Numbered from the stretch's first letter, positions 35,449-45,083 are shown. The stretch is 64,000 nt of DNA from Paenibacillus sp. UNC451MF (GCF_000686845.1 NZ_JMLS01000004.1:186001-250000); one strand, 5' to 3'. The notes: generated from the sequence alone by a model not told the origin. Made by a program: numbers and translations.

Positions 35449-35790
35449 CTAATGATACCTATCATCAGGTGAAATCACAAGCTGAGACCATGGGAAAAAA
35501 GCACCTGGGCACGAAATACTGTGCGGAAATATGTCGTCCGGTTGAAATCGGCATGTTTCTGCCAGTCGGATGATCAGTTTATTTAGAATAAATAGTTGTT
35601 CCCTCTCTTCTACTGTGAAGCTGTGACGGGGCTCAGAAAAATCACCTTCTACACAAATGTGGATGTAGAGGGGATCGGTTTGTTCGGAGGCGGGAATGAT
35701 GGAGCCATCGCGGGATATAAAGAAATCGTAGCCTTTACCGTTAATGGAGGGACATACCGAATGATGGATAATAATACCGTAATACTGCAC
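35449..35790 (-). CDS. Minimal PGRP/amidase_2-like protein
   Basis: A protein of 113 residues with features of zinc-dependent N-acetylmuramoyl-L-alanine amidases (PGRP fold): IIIHHSVCP near the N-terminus (zinc His), IHICVEGDF in the middle, and a C-terminal SCPGAFFPW with Cys as the third ligand. No signal peptide and no wall-binding domain are visible. That is shorter than a typical amidase of 150 or more, so activity is uncertain. The GTG start (35788-35790) follows AAGAGGTGA. It lies between spmB and rluB. Confidence 0.75.
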   Translation of the reverse strand: MQYYGIIIHHSVCPSINGKGYDFFISRDGSIIPASEQTDPLYIHICVEGDFSEPRHSFTVEEREQLFILNKLIIRLAETCRFQPDDIFPHSISCPGAFFPWSQLVISPDDRYH

Positions 35791-35849
35791 TCAGCTCACC
35801 TCTTAATCTGTTCGCTGGTACAGTATATGTGCGGAGAATTTAGGGGGTT

Positions 35850-36383
35850 CTAGGCGAAGACTAAATAACAGATCACAACAGAAGCAATGAATCCTACAGC
35901 ATCGGAAATCAAACCGACCTTGAGGGCATAGCTTGCCTTGCGTATACCAATAGCACCAAAATAAACCGTAATGACATACAGAGTCGTGTCCGTGCTTCCT
36001 TGTATAGTTGAAGCAATGCGACCGATCATGGAGTCCGGCCCGAACTGCTGAACCAAGTCCGTTGTAAAAGCCAGCGAGCCAGCCCCTGTAAGTGGACGCA
36101 AAATAGCAAGAGGCAGCACTTCGCTTGGAATGCCTATTATCGCACATAAAGGCCTGACCCAACCGATTAGCAGCTCCATGGCTCCTGATGCCCTGAATAC
36201 ACTAATTGCCACCATCATACCAACCAGATGCGGAATAATCCGAATGGCCGTATCAAAGCCTTCTTTAGCCCCGTCCACGAACGATTCGTAGACGGGAATT
36301 TTGCGGTATGCAGCAAACAATGGGATAAACACAATAATGACTGGGATCGCCCAAGCGGAGATCATATTAACAAATGAGTACAA
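35850..36383 (-). CDS. spmB: Spore maturation protein B
   Basis: A polytopic membrane protein of 177 residues of the SpmA/SpmB (nucleoside recognition GATE) family, with GATE-like motifs (RPLTGAGSLAF). SpmA and SpmB promote spore core dehydration and resistance with DacB in B. subtilis. TTG start (36381-36383) after AAAGGATGA, directly following the spmA stop. Confidence 0.93.
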   Translation of the reverse strand: MYSFVNMISAWAIPVIIVFIPLFAAYRKIPVYESFVDGAKEGFDTAIRIIPHLVGMMVAISVFRASGAMELLIGWVRPLCAIIGIPSEVLPLAILRPLTGAGSLAFTTDLVQQFGPDSMIGRIASTIQGSTDTTLYVITVYFGAIGIRKASYALKVGLISDAVGFIASVVICYLVFA

Positions 36384-36389
36384 CTTCGA

Positions 36390-37010
36390 TCATCCTTTCC
36401 CTCGGGGATTAGCTGGGGGAGTTCGGAACAAAGGCGTATTGCGACGGCGGTACCACTTATCTACCGCAATGGCAGCTAAAGTCGAAATAAAAGTGGCTAC
36501 TAAAGTTGTACCGACTATATCTGTAGGATTCACGGATTGATAATTCATACGAATAGCGATGAGAGTCGTAGGGATTAATGTAATACTCGCTGTATTGAGT
36601 GCCAGGAGCGTACACATTGCTGGACTAGCCATCTCTTTGTTCGGATTAAGCGACTGAAGCTCCTGCATCGCTTTAATTCCCATCGGAGTCGCCGCATTGC
36701 CTAATCCTAATATGTTCGCACTCATATTAGACATAATGTAACCGATAGCAGGATGGTCCTTTGGAACACTAGGAAATAGGAAGCGGACGAACGGTCTTAA
36801 CAAAACCGCTAACTTTTGAAGCAATCCTGCATCCTCCGCAATTCGCATCATACCTAACCAAAATACCATAACACTGATGAGTCCAAAGCAGACGGTAACT
36901 CCGCTTTTAGCTCCTTCAAACGCTGCTTGTGTGACCAGTTCAATGTTCCCTTTGACCGCAGCAACAATAAAACCGGCAACAATGAAGAACAACCAAATGA
37001 AATTCACCAT
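36390..37010 (-). CDS. spmA: Spore maturation protein A
   Basis: A polytopic membrane protein of 206 residues of the same GATE family, with NMSANILGLGNAATPMGIKAM. It acts with SpmB in core dehydration. The ATG at 37008-37010 follows GGAAAGGAGA and was preferred to an in-frame upstream start that would add 28 non-family residues. The dacB-spmA-spmB order is the B. subtilis one. Confidence 0.94.
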   Translation of the reverse strand: MVNFIWLFFIVAGFIVAAVKGNIELVTQAAFEGAKSGVTVCFGLISVMVFWLGMMRIAEDAGLLQKLAVLLRPFVRFLFPSVPKDHPAIGYIMSNMSANILGLGNAATPMGIKAMQELQSLNPNKEMASPAMCTLLALNTASITLIPTTLIAIRMNYQSVNPTDIVGTTLVATFISTLAAIAVDKWYRRRNTPLFRTPPANPRGKG

Positions 37011-37036
37011 AGTCCCGTGTCTCCTTTCCGCTATCG

Positions 37037-38209
37037 TTATACAGCGCGCCCAGTGAATAAAACACGGACCAGAAATTGTACGATATACAGCCACTTTTGA
37101 GTATAGGTTGCGGTTCCTTGCTCAGATGCCTGGAAGGAAAATGCGGAATGTTCTTGCTGCTTTAATCTAGGGCTGTCTTTATCGTACAGCGGCACACTGC
37201 CGATCGATTGGCCATTAAGGCTGTATGTGAGAGAGCCTCTTTCACCAAGGCGATAGCTCGTTGAGGTTGGATCTATCAGTTGTATTTTAGAAGTAAATTG
37301 ACCTTTCTCCGAATCGAGCACCGGATAAGCAAAGCTGGTTCCTGCCGCAAATTCCGTTCCTTGTACAACGTCTCCCTTGCCGATAAACTGCTGTAATGGG
37401 AAATTTTTAAATCCGTAATCCAATAATTTGGCATGATCGGCCCAATCATCGCCATCATTCAGCGTCACAACAGCCAGCTGCTGTCCGTTGCGGGTAGCTG
37501 ATGAAACGAGGCATCGTTTCGCCGTTTTCGTATACCCTGTCTTCACACCGTCAGCCCCTTCATACAAGCTGAGCATTTTGTTCTTGTTTAACCAGGAATA
37601 ATCCCAAGCTTCGTTCGGATTAGGCGCTTTCTTGACCTTGGTCTTAACGATGTCCTGGAAGACTGGGTTGTGAAGCGCATGTGCGGCCAGCTTGGCCATG
37701 TCATTAGCTGTGGAATAATGACCGTCGGCATCGAGGCCGCTCGGATTCTTAAAGCTTGACCGGCTCATTCCTATCAGCTTCGCCTCTTCGTTCATCATAT
37801 AGGCAAACCCTTCCACAGTCCCTCCCACGTGCTCTGCTATAGCCGTTGCCGCATCATTACCAGAACGAAGCATCATGCCATAAAGCAAATGATTCATACT
37901 CATTTCTTCGCCCAGCTTTAAATAAATGGAGGAGCCCTCTTTACCGGCTGCATTCTTGCTTACTTGTACCATATCCGATAGCTTGCTGTTCTCTATAGCG
38001 ACAATGGCGGTCATTATCTTGGTCAGACTGGCTATCCGCATTTGTTTGTCCCCTTGCTGGCTGTACAATATCCGTCCTGAGGTGACATCAATCAATGCTG
38101 CCGCTTCCGCATGCGTAGAAACAGGAGGAGCGGCTTGTACAGCAGCAGGCCAGCCTGCCGAGATAAAAAGGTATATACCTAGAATCAACAACGAACCCAA
38201 TCTTTTCAT
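37037..38209 (-). CDS. dacB: D-alanyl-D-alanine carboxypeptidase DacB (PBP5*)
   Basis: A protein of 390 residues: signal peptide ending near AVQA-A (residue 27), penicillin-binding transpeptidase fold with the active-site SLTK (Ser61-Lys64), SGN in LRSGNDAATA, and KTG in DGVKTGYT, and a C-terminal hydrophobic helix. In B. subtilis DacB is the sporulation-specific cortex carboxypeptidase that lowers cross-linking and shapes the cortex. The call rests on neighbours spmA-spmB. The ATG at 38207-38209 follows AGGAGGA. Confidence 0.93.
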   Translation of the reverse strand: MKRLGSLLILGIYLFISAGWPAAVQAAPPVSTHAEAAALIDVTSGRILYSQQGDKQMRIASLTKIMTAIVAIENSKLSDMVQVSKNAAGKEGSSIYLKLGEEMSMNHLLYGMMLRSGNDAATAIAEHVGGTVEGFAYMMNEEAKLIGMSRSSFKNPSGLDADGHYSTANDMAKLAAHALHNPVFQDIVKTKVKKAPNPNEAWDYSWLNKNKMLSLYEGADGVKTGYTKTAKRCLVSSATRNGQQLAVVTLNDGDDWADHAKLLDYGFKNFPLQQFIGKGDVVQGTEFAAGTSFAYPVLDSEKGQFTSKIQLIDPTSTSYRLGERGSLTYSLNGQSIGSVPLYDKDSPRLKQQEHSAFSFQASEQGTATYTQKWLYIVQFLVRVLFTGRAV

Positions 38210-38367
38210 GTGGCTCCGATCCTCCTAAACATAATGCTACTCCTCGCATTGAGCGTTCACCTCCGCCTTAGATTACGCTGAGGAGGAACGATAATACTTT
38301 GCTTCGTTAACGGGACATCTTGTACATATATATGCTTATCCACCTTGGTTATGAGTTACAAAACAAA

Positions 38368-38408
38368 TAAAAAAGCTCTGCATGAACGATCCTTCGTTCA
38401 TACAGAGC
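38368..38408 (-). terminator. Terminator of the HMCES-like gene
   Basis: On the minus strand GCTCTGTATGAACGA pairs with TCGTTCATGCAGAGC around a 4-nt loop (one mismatch), then six Us, 10 nt after the stop. Confidence 0.92.
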
Positions 38409-38418
38409 AAACTTCGTG

Positions 38419-39108
38419 CTACCACAGTGCGTGTAGAGGTGCAATACAATCAGGCTCATCATAACGCACATTCCCCACCTTAGGATCGACCTCGTAAGAG
38501 GTCATAAGCTCAGCAGGATATGGGGCCAGAAGAGGCTTTAGTCTTTGCACATCCGTAATGGTTCGGTCGAGCCATATTGATTCCGATTCACTATTTAAAA
38601 TTACAGGCATTCTTTCATGAATACTGGCAACAAGTCGATTAGGCGTCGTTGTAATGATGGTACAGGTATGCAGCCGTCCACCGTCGGCTTGAATCCATGT
38701 ATCGTATAAACCCGCCATTCCAAAGAGTGCACCGTCTTTTAGCGTAAACCGAATTGGCTGCTTACTGCTCTTCCCTGTCTTATTCCACTCGTAGAACCCA
38801 TCGGACGGGATGAGACATCTTTTCCTAGTCAGCAGTCGTTGAAATGACGGCTTCTCCGTCACTGTCTCTGCGCGCAAATTGATCGGATTAGCTCCGCTCT
38901 TCTCATCCTTCGACCAATTCGGAACGAGCCCCCATCGCAGCTCGCCTAAACGTCGTTCCTGTACCGTTTCCCCACCTATTATCGAAGGGATCCACTGTCC
39001 CGGAGCAATATTATATCGCGGGGCATACTTAGCTGCTATGCTGTCTCCCAGCATGAAACGGAGCATCAGCTCCTCCAGCGTTACGGTAACCGTGTACCGT
39101 CCGCACAT
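38419..39108 (-). CDS. HMCES/YedK-type abasic-site shield protein (SRAP)
   Basis: A protein of 229 residues of the SRAP family. Cys2 in MCGRYT is the cross-linking residue, with NLRAETV (Arg), the FYEW motif and the HERMPVIL histidine all present. These proteins form a stable thiazolidine crosslink with abasic sites in single-stranded DNA and protect them from breakage. The mature protein needs Cys2 exposed after Met removal, so this start, and not the upstream in-frame ATG, is the functional one. It overlaps by 1 nt (TAATG) with the HD-GYP gene upstream. Confidence 0.93.
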   Translation of the reverse strand: MCGRYTVTVTLEELMLRFMLGDSIAAKYAPRYNIAPGQWIPSIIGGETVQERRLGELRWGLVPNWSKDEKSGANPINLRAETVTEKPSFQRLLTRKRCLIPSDGFYEWNKTGKSSKQPIRFTLKDGALFGMAGLYDTWIQADGGRLHTCTIITTTPNRLVASIHERMPVILNSESESIWLDRTITDVQRLKPLLAPYPAELMTSYEVDPKVGNVRYDEPDCIAPLHALW

Positions 39109-40202
39109 TAATGTCCACCCCAATCATCCACACTGCTCACAAAGACGGTTAGCTTCTCTGACAAATCGACCTCATAAGGCTGTGTTTTTTGCCCATCAGC
39201 ATTCTCAAACACGCGAATGATTGGGCGTTGCGGTACAGCAGGATTTATGTTGACAACGACTCCTTTTTCTCCTGTGCTCAATACAACCGAAAGACCTAAT
39301 GGATAAATGGCTACATTGTCTCTGAATAGTGCGACTTTTTTATGCTCATACAAAGTACCAACGCCTGCAAACAATATTTCCATAGCTTGATGTGGAAGCA
39401 TAGCTAATCTATAGGGCCGGTGCGTAGTCATTGCATCATAGCTGTCTACAATGGCAATCCATTTGGCATATTCGTGAATCTCTTTATCTTTTATCCCTCG
39501 AGGGTAACCGCTCCCATCAAGCCGTTCATGATGCTGAAATGCACAATGTGCTGCGATAAGAGGAATGTTCGGCTCGTCCTTCAATAATTTAAATCCTATC
39601 TCCGCATGAGTCTGGAGCTCGGCACGCTCGGCATCCGTCAATGGCCCTGGCTTTTTCAGCATATCCTGATTGATTTTCGTCTTTCCAATGTCGTGTAATA
39701 GAGCTCCGATACCTAGAGTTAAGATATCATCCTGCTTGTATCCGGAAGCCATGCCGAGCATGGTAGCATAAATACAAACATTAAGTGAATGCTGGTACAG
39801 GTAGGTATTCATTACGTTCATATTCATCAACATAATCAATGCATCTTCTCTGGAGTCCAGATCCTCTATAATCATTTTCATGACATTTCCAAATGCTTTT
39901 CCCATGAAATGATTTTTAGAAAATTTTTGTCTACTGTTGCCTTCAATCATCAATCTGAATTGAGTGCGGATTTCGGTAAGAGCCCTGATTTTCGTTTCAT
40001 CCGAGATAGGATCTTCAATATGTACATCGCTTGTTGCTTCATCTTCAATGTATAAAAAATCGATGCCAAGCTGCTGAAGACGATTAAGTACCGTCTGTGT
40101 AAGCTCAACATGCTCTTTAAGTAAAATGACACCTTCCTCGTTAAAAATGCATTTCCCTAGTTTCATGCCGGGAATACAGGATCGCGTAGGAATTAAACGC
40201 AC
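39108..40202 (-). CDS. HD-GYP domain protein (predicted c-di-GMP phosphodiesterase)
   Basis: A protein of 364 residues. It carries a complete HD-GYP set: LLHDIGKTK, QTHAEIGFKLL, AAHCAFQHHERLDGSGYPRG and DSYDAMTTHRPYR. Such proteins hydrolyse c-di-GMP. The N-terminal 90 residues (RLIPTRSCIPGMKLG and so on) are a family-specific lead domain. The start is GTG at 40200-40202, since AAAGAGG lies eight bases upstream and family members start at MRLIP; the ATG 18 bases earlier lacks a site. Coupled to the HMCES gene by a 1-nt overlap, with no obvious functional link. Confidence 0.88.
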   Translation of the reverse strand: MRLIPTRSCIPGMKLGKCIFNEEGVILLKEHVELTQTVLNRLQQLGIDFLYIEDEATSDVHIEDPISDETKIRALTEIRTQFRLMIEGNSRQKFSKNHFMGKAFGNVMKMIIEDLDSREDALIMLMNMNVMNTYLYQHSLNVCIYATMLGMASGYKQDDILTLGIGALLHDIGKTKINQDMLKKPGPLTDAERAELQTHAEIGFKLLKDEPNIPLIAAHCAFQHHERLDGSGYPRGIKDKEIHEYAKWIAIVDSYDAMTTHRPYRLAMLPHQAMEILFAGVGTLYEHKKVALFRDNVAIYPLGLSVVLSTGEKGVVVNINPAVPQRPIIRVFENADGQKTQPYEVDLSEKLTVFVSSVDDWGGH

Positions 40203-40282
40203 GAAAAAAACCTCTTTCATTATTGACTCATAACTTAAATATAAAAGAAAGCCCCTCAAAGAGCAACCATCATTAGAAGTAA

Positions 40283-40315
40283 CGAAAGCAAAGCTGCCCA
40301 AATAATTTGAGCAGC
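40283..40315 (-). terminator. Terminator of ytfJ
   Basis: A 10-bp stem GCTGCTCAAA with TTTGGGCAGC and a 3-nt loop on the minus strand, followed by UUUGCUUUC. It starts 42 nt after the ytfJ stop. Confidence 0.65.
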
Positions 40316-40356
40316 CGGCAATAATTTCACTCCATACATATACTGATAAAATGCCG

Positions 40357-40833
40357 CTAAACAATAAAATTTTGGTTCTCAATATTGTTCGTCACATGGG
40401 AACCATTTTCGGTCATACCGGGCTTATTCCCCTTCATCATGCTTTGAATGCGATCCACAACCGTTGGTGCAGAATCAATGAGGCGTTCAAGCAAATGCGT
40501 TTGGTTATCCAACGGTACAATTTTTACACCATGCTTCCCTACGACCAGAAATGCAATCGGTGTGATGGATACCCCGCCGCCGCTACCTCCACCAAAAGGA
40601 AGAGCCACTTGCGCATTCATCGAATCGTTCCGATGGCTTCCAGTATTATTGCTGTCATCCGTTGAAAATTCGCTGCCGCCCGCCGCGAAGCCGAATCCCA
40701 CTTTGGAAATTGGCATAATCACGCTGCCGTCCGGCGTTTCAACAGGATCGCCAACAATGGTGTTGACATCAACCATTTCTTTTATATTTTCCATTGCAAC
40801 CTTCATTAAGCCTTCAATCGGATGTGTTGTCAT
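40357..40833 (-). CDS. ytfJ: Spore germination protein GerW family (YtfJ)
   Basis: A protein of 158 residues of the YtfJ/GerW family, with MTTHPIEGLMKVAMENIKEMVDVNTIVGDP at the start and a glycine-rich LPFGGGSGGGVSITPIAF block. It affects germination in Bacillus and Clostridium. The ATG at 40831-40833 follows GGAGGAG. The adjacent upstream gene is the DUF2953 protein, the B. subtilis ytfI-ytfJ pair. Confidence 0.93.
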   Translation of the reverse strand: MTTHPIEGLMKVAMENIKEMVDVNTIVGDPVETPDGSVIMPISKVGFGFAAGGSEFSTDDSNNTGSHRNDSMNAQVALPFGGGSGGGVSITPIAFLVVGKHGVKIVPLDNQTHLLERLIDSAPTVVDRIQSMMKGNKPGMTENGSHVTNNIENQNFIV

Positions 40834-40950
40834 TTAGTCTCCTCCTCTTCGTCTCAACACTTGATACTCAGGGAATCCTGTCGCATCATTAGCATCTCCC
40901 GAAGACGATGGGCCTATGTAATGGTAAATAATTTAGCCATCCGCGACTTG

Positions 40951-41628
40951 TCATGAAGCTTTAAATAATACCTTGCGCCACATTCGTAAACCGCCCTTTA
41001 TTTTCATGATGCGACCCAGCAAGCGGCAACCAGCAAGCATTACTTCATATACGCGGATTTTGGCCAGTACCTGAACTTCCGATGAAAAAGTAACTACGTT
41101 ATATTGCGGAATCACTTGAAGGACTGGTCTTGTTTCCAACTGCACGAATCGAAACAGATAACCAAGAAGAGATGATTTAAGCCCCCACACCATTCCAGCT
41201 GTCATTGCTGTTTCTGGAGCATCTCCAACACCTACGTTTGTTTTCCAATAAAATTCGGTGCAGCGCACCTGATGTAACGTCTCTCTAAACCAACTGTTAA
41301 ATTGAAAGCAATGGGCTAACAGTAATTGAAAATTCTCAATAGCTTGTTTAATTTTCTCATTTGTGAGATTGTTTTTTGTTCCTTGCTCCAGCTGGTTATT
41401 CGCTTTATTAACAATTTCCGTTTTATAATCCACGCCTTCGGTTACATTTAAAAATTTGACAACTGGGATAGCTATTCGCTGCTTCACCAAACCATACATC
41501 GTATGTACATCGACAACAATCTCATCATCCTGCCTTTTACGCACAATAGTGAACCTGCACTGCATGCTGCTGCAAGCAAGAAGAGCCAGAAGGACAATTA
41601 CCGCTCCCAAGATCCAAGGCCAAATCAT
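40951..41628 (-). CDS. ytfI: DUF2953 membrane-anchored protein (YtfI-like)
   Basis: A protein of 225 residues with an N-terminal transmembrane helix (about residues 3-22) and an external domain with the DUF2953 flavour (CTEFYWKTNVGVGDAPETAM, VIPQYN). It is paired with ytfJ, so a sporulation or germination role is likely, by context only. The ATG at 41626-41628 follows GGGAGGTAG. Confidence 0.8.
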   Translation of the reverse strand: MIWPWILGAVIVLLALLACSSMQCRFTIVRKRQDDEIVVDVHTMYGLVKQRIAIPVVKFLNVTEGVDYKTEIVNKANNQLEQGTKNNLTNEKIKQAIENFQLLLAHCFQFNSWFRETLHQVRCTEFYWKTNVGVGDAPETAMTAGMVWGLKSSLLGYLFRFVQLETRPVLQVIPQYNVVTFSSEVQVLAKIRVYEVMLAGCRLLGRIMKIKGGLRMWRKVLFKAS

Positions 41629-41806
41629 GTTCTACCTCCCGCACGCAATTACCTTCCCCAGGGACGGGGAGACCTATCAGAACCACATGCTTTGCATGAT
41701 TATACAAAGCAAAATAACTCCTTATTCGAGAAGCTCCGCTTCCGTTCATTCAGGAGTTAGTATAGCCCTGCGATGGTAAAACATGCGTTGAAATATAACT
41801 ACTTTG

Positions 41807-42415
41807 CTACTCGGATTGGGATACGTCCTCGAATGTGATCTGCTGACCATCCAGCTTATCAAAAAGTAATCTTGTCTCTTCCTCCAGATTGTCGTCATTT
41901 TGGAATAACGAGGTTTCGGGCAGCTCCTCAATAGAGGCTAGAGCAAAATAATCCAAGAACGCTTTCGTTGTACCGTACAATATCGGACGACCAGGCGCAT
42001 CCGCCCGATCGACCTCTTGAATCAAATCTTTTGCAACTAATGTCTGAAGCGCACGTTCTGCCTTAACTCCACGAATATCTTCAATTTCTACCCGAGTAAT
42101 CGGTTGCTTGTAGGCCACTATAGCTAAGGTCTCCAAAGCAGCTTGAGATAAGGAAGAACGAGAAGGTGAGTAGGCCAAACGTTCAAAGTAAGGAGCATGC
42201 GCAGGAAGTGTTGTTAATTGATAGGCGCCCGCTAATTCAACAATTTGCAAGCCGCGGCCGCTTCTATGGAAGTCAGCCTGAAGGTCCAGCACAAGCTCTC
42301 TGACAAAATCAGCATTTTGCTCTAACACTTCAGCCAACTGTTTGGCATCCAGACCCTCGTCTCCTGCCACAAACAGCAAGCCCTCAATAACTGATTTCAT
42401 CTGTTGAAAATCCAT
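41807..42415 (-). CDS. scpB: Segregation and condensation protein B
   Basis: A protein of 202 residues with two winged helices and the SAEALLETLAIVAYKQPITR-type ScpB core (here ETLAIVAYKQPITRVEIEDIRGV). ScpB bridges SMC and ScpA in condensin. The ATG at 42413-42415 overlaps the end of scpA by 32 nt. Confidence 0.96.
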   Translation of the reverse strand: MDFQQMKSVIEGLLFVAGDEGLDAKQLAEVLEQNADFVRELVLDLQADFHRSGRGLQIVELAGAYQLTTLPAHAPYFERLAYSPSRSSLSQAALETLAIVAYKQPITRVEIEDIRGVKAERALQTLVAKDLIQEVDRADAPGRPILYGTTKAFLDYFALASIEELPETSLFQNDDNLEEETRLLFDKLDGQQITFEDVSQSE

Positions 42416-43172
42416 GTGCCGTTCCTTCCTCTCTTGCCTGAATCACAATATCCTCAAATAATTTATGTTGATAGCAGACGACAACCTTAACTTTCATTAA
42501 TTCCAGCAGTGCCAAAAAAGTCGTTACAATCCCTTCTTTGGTCGTGTCGCTACCCACTAACTTGGAAAACAACACTTTCCCTCCGGCTTCCTCCAAGTAC
42601 TGGACAACCTCTCTCATCCGGTCCTTAACCGATATTTCATCCTTGCGGATTTTGGCAACCATGTTACGGCTGGACATCCGGCTCAACGCTCTTTGGAACG
42701 CACGTACCAAGTCGGCTATATGCAGACCTTTTACAGGGTTCTCAACAACCGCTGGGACATATGGAGTCAGGTCCTCGGGTTCCCTCGTGTAGATCAGACT
42801 CCGCTCCAGCTCCTTGTCTCTTAGATGATCGGCAATCGCTTTATACTTGCGGTATTCGATCAGCTTGGCGACCAGCTCGGCACGGGGGTCGTAATCCTCA
42901 TCCATCATATAATCATCGTAATCCATCTCTATAACCGGAGGCTTAGGCAGGAGCATCTGGCTTTTGATCGACAGAAGCGTCGCCGCCATAACTAGAAATT
43001 CGCTTGTAACCTCCAGTTCCAGCTCCTGCATAGCATCCAAATACTCCATGTATTGATCTGTTATTTCTTTGATCGGGATGTTATAGATATCAATTTCTGA
43101 TTTATCAATTAAATGTAATAGTAAATCGAGGGGGCCTTCAAACGTATCCAGCTTGTATGTAACCTTTTCCAA
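42384..43172 (-). CDS. scpA: Segregation and condensation protein A
   Basis: The condensin kleisin, 262 residues: N-terminal VTYKLDTFEGPLDLLLHLIDKSEIDIYNIPI and the C-terminal winged helix near 230-255. The TTG start at 43170-43172 is chosen because AGGGGG lies nine bases upstream; an upstream in-frame start would add 17 basic residues not found in the family and reads through the hairpins in the leader. Confidence 0.95.
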   Translation of the reverse strand: MEKVTYKLDTFEGPLDLLLHLIDKSEIDIYNIPIKEITDQYMEYLDAMQELELEVTSEFLVMAATLLSIKSQMLLPKPPVIEMDYDDYMMDEDYDPRAELVAKLIEYRKYKAIADHLRDKELERSLIYTREPEDLTPYVPAVVENPVKGLHIADLVRAFQRALSRMSSRNMVAKIRKDEISVKDRMREVVQYLEEAGGKVLFSKLVGSDTTKEGIVTTFLALLELMKVKVVVCYQHKLFEDIVIQAREEGTAHGFSTDEISY

Positions 43173-43190
43173 GTAGAATTTCCCCCTAAG

Positions 43191-43248
43191 GGTTTTGCGT
43201 AGCAAAACCTTCTTCGTAAGCATAGACTAAGATTTTCCGAAGAAAATC
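43191..43248. repeat. Two small perfect palindromes with flanking repeats
   Basis: GGTTTTGC/GCAAAACC (43191-43209) and GATTTTC/GAAAATC (43231-43248) are 8-bp and 7-bp stems with 3- and 4-nt loops. Each is followed by a related tail (TTCGTAAGCAT and TTCGAAAGCAT). They sit just upstream of scpA and resemble members of a short intergenic repeat family. Confidence 0.6.
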
Positions 43249-43340
43249 ATCTTCGAAAGCATTTCATATTCATGGGATAACCGAGCATTTCCGCGCTTTA
43301 ATGACAGCATTTGCGCATCGCCCTAATTATCCATTGTAAT

Positions 43341-43808
43341 TTAGGAAAGCTGTTTGGTCAAATTCGCCATTTCAATTGCTGTCGTAGCTGCTTCCCATCC
43401 TTTATTACCAGCTTTCGTCCCTGCACGCTCAACAGCCTGCTCAATGGAATCTGTAGTCAATACGCCGAAAATAGTCGGAACGCCGGTTTTCAGACTGATT
43501 GCCGCAACCCCTTTGGCAGCTTCATTGCACACGTAGTCAAAATGCGGAGTGGATCCGCGGATTACCGCACCCAAAGTAATAACTGCATCGTACTTACCGC
43601 TTTCCGCCATTTTTTGCGCAATCAGAGCAATTTCAAAAGCACCGGGAACCCAAGCAATCTCAATTTCCTCTTCCTCAACACCGTGTCGTTTCAAAGCATC
43701 CAAGGCACCGCCAAGCAGCTTGCTTGTAATAAATTCATTAAAACGACCAACTACAATACCATATTTCAAACCTTTTGAAATCAAATGTCCTTCGTATATT
43801 TTCGCCAT
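43341..43808 (-). CDS. ribH: 6,7-dimethyl-8-ribityllumazine synthase
   Basis: A protein of 155 residues that condenses the pyrimidine and the four-carbon unit. The family blocks [20 protein letters not shown] and [13 protein letters not shown] are present. The ATG at 43806-43808 follows GGAAGG; the in-frame upstream start adds seven non-family residues. It is the last gene of the rib operon. Confidence 0.97.
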   Translation of the reverse strand: MAKIYEGHLISKGLKYGIVVGRFNEFITSKLLGGALDALKRHGVEEEEIEIAWVPGAFEIALIAQKMAESGKYDAVITLGAVIRGSTPHFDYVCNEAAKGVAAISLKTGVPTIFGVLTTDSIEQAVERAGTKAGNKGWEAATTAIEMANLTKQLS

Positions 43809-43874
43809 GTTTTTACAACATCCTTCCAACGGATTATATTTTTATTAAGAAAATGTGTATTTTTCGACAAAAGT

Positions 43875-45083
43875 TTAAAACCGCAGCATATGGCCGAGCT
43901 TTTCCTGCTTCGTGTGTAAGTAGTTTGTGTTCGACTCGTTCTCTTCCATTTGAATCGGCACTCTCTCTACAACAGTCAAGCCATACCCCTCAAGACCTTT
44001 AATTTTACGCGGGTTATTCGTTAACAGCCGAATTTGGTTTACACCAAGATCCTTTAATATTTGTGCACCGATACCATAGTCACGTAGATCTGCAGCAAAG
44101 CCTAACTGTAAATTGGCATCTACGGTATCCAGGCCCTGCTCCTGCAGGACATAGGCTTTGAGCTTGTTGATTAGACCAATCCCGCGGCCTTCCTGCCTCA
44201 TATACAGCAGCACGCCAGCGCCTTCCTCGTCAATCTGTTTAAGGGCTGCTTCCAACTGAGGTCCGCAATCGCATCTGTGAGAATGGAATACATCGCCGGT
44301 CAAGCATTCGGAGTGAACTCTGACCAGTGTAGGTACATTGCTGTCGATTTTCCCTTTAACTAATGCTACATGCTCTTTCTGATCCACCATATTGGAATAA
44401 GCGATGGCTGTGTAGACACCAAAGTCCGTAGGAAGCTTAGCTTCCACCTCCCGCTTCACCAGCTTTTCCTTATGATTCCGATATTGGATCAAAGCTTGAA
44501 TGGTAATGATTTTCATATCATGCTTACGGCTGAATTCCATTAGCTCGGGGACACGGGCCATTTCCCCATCCTCTTTAATAATCTCGCAAATAACCGCTGC
44601 CGGATACGAGCCGCACATCCGAGCTAAATCAACGGCCGCTTCCGTATGGCCTGCCCGACGAAGCACCCCGCCTTTTTTTGCGATTAACGGGAATATATGT
44701 CCGGGACGCCGGAAACTGTGCGCTTTCGTCTTAGGATCGATAAGCGACTTCACCGTAAGAGACCGCTCTGAGGCGGAAATACCCGTTGTAGTATCCATAT
44801 GATCGACAGACACCGTGAAAGCTGTACCGTGATAATCGGTGTTCTGAGTTACCATCGGAGGGAGTTCCAGCTCTTGCGCACGCTCTTCCGTAATAGGTGC
44901 GCATACAAGACCCCGGCCTTCCTTGATCATGAAATTTATGACCTCAGGGGTCGCTTTTTCGGCAAGAGCGATAAAGTCTCCTTCATTTTCGCGGTCCTCG
45001 TCATCGACGACGATAACGATTTTCCCTAGCATCAAATCATAAATGGCTTCCTCTATCGTATGAAATTGAAATGAAGTATCCAT
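43875..45083 (-). CDS. ribBA: Bifunctional 3,4-dihydroxy-2-butanone-4-P synthase / GTP cyclohydrolase II
   Basis: A fusion of 402 residues. The N-terminal DHBP synthase (about 1-200) has [10 protein letters not shown] and TGISASERS, and the C-terminal GTP cyclohydrolase II (about 205-400) has the zinc motif [18 protein letters not shown] and RQEGRGIGL. It supplies both branches of riboflavin synthesis. The ATG at 45081-45083 (GCGGGGTG upstream) was favoured over a GTG six bases earlier. Confidence 0.97.
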   Translation of the reverse strand: MDTSFQFHTIEEAIYDLMLGKIVIVVDDEDRENEGDFIALAEKATPEVINFMIKEGRGLVCAPITEERAQELELPPMVTQNTDYHGTAFTVSVDHMDTTTGISASERSLTVKSLIDPKTKAHSFRRPGHIFPLIAKKGGVLRRAGHTEAAVDLARMCGSYPAAVICEIIKEDGEMARVPELMEFSRKHDMKIITIQALIQYRNHKEKLVKREVEAKLPTDFGVYTAIAYSNMVDQKEHVALVKGKIDSNVPTLVRVHSECLTGDVFHSHRCDCGPQLEAALKQIDEEGAGVLLYMRQEGRGIGLINKLKAYVLQEQGLDTVDANLQLGFAADLRDYGIGAQILKDLGVNQIRLLTNNPRKIKGLEGYGLTVVERVPIQMEENESNTNYLHTKQEKLGHMLRF

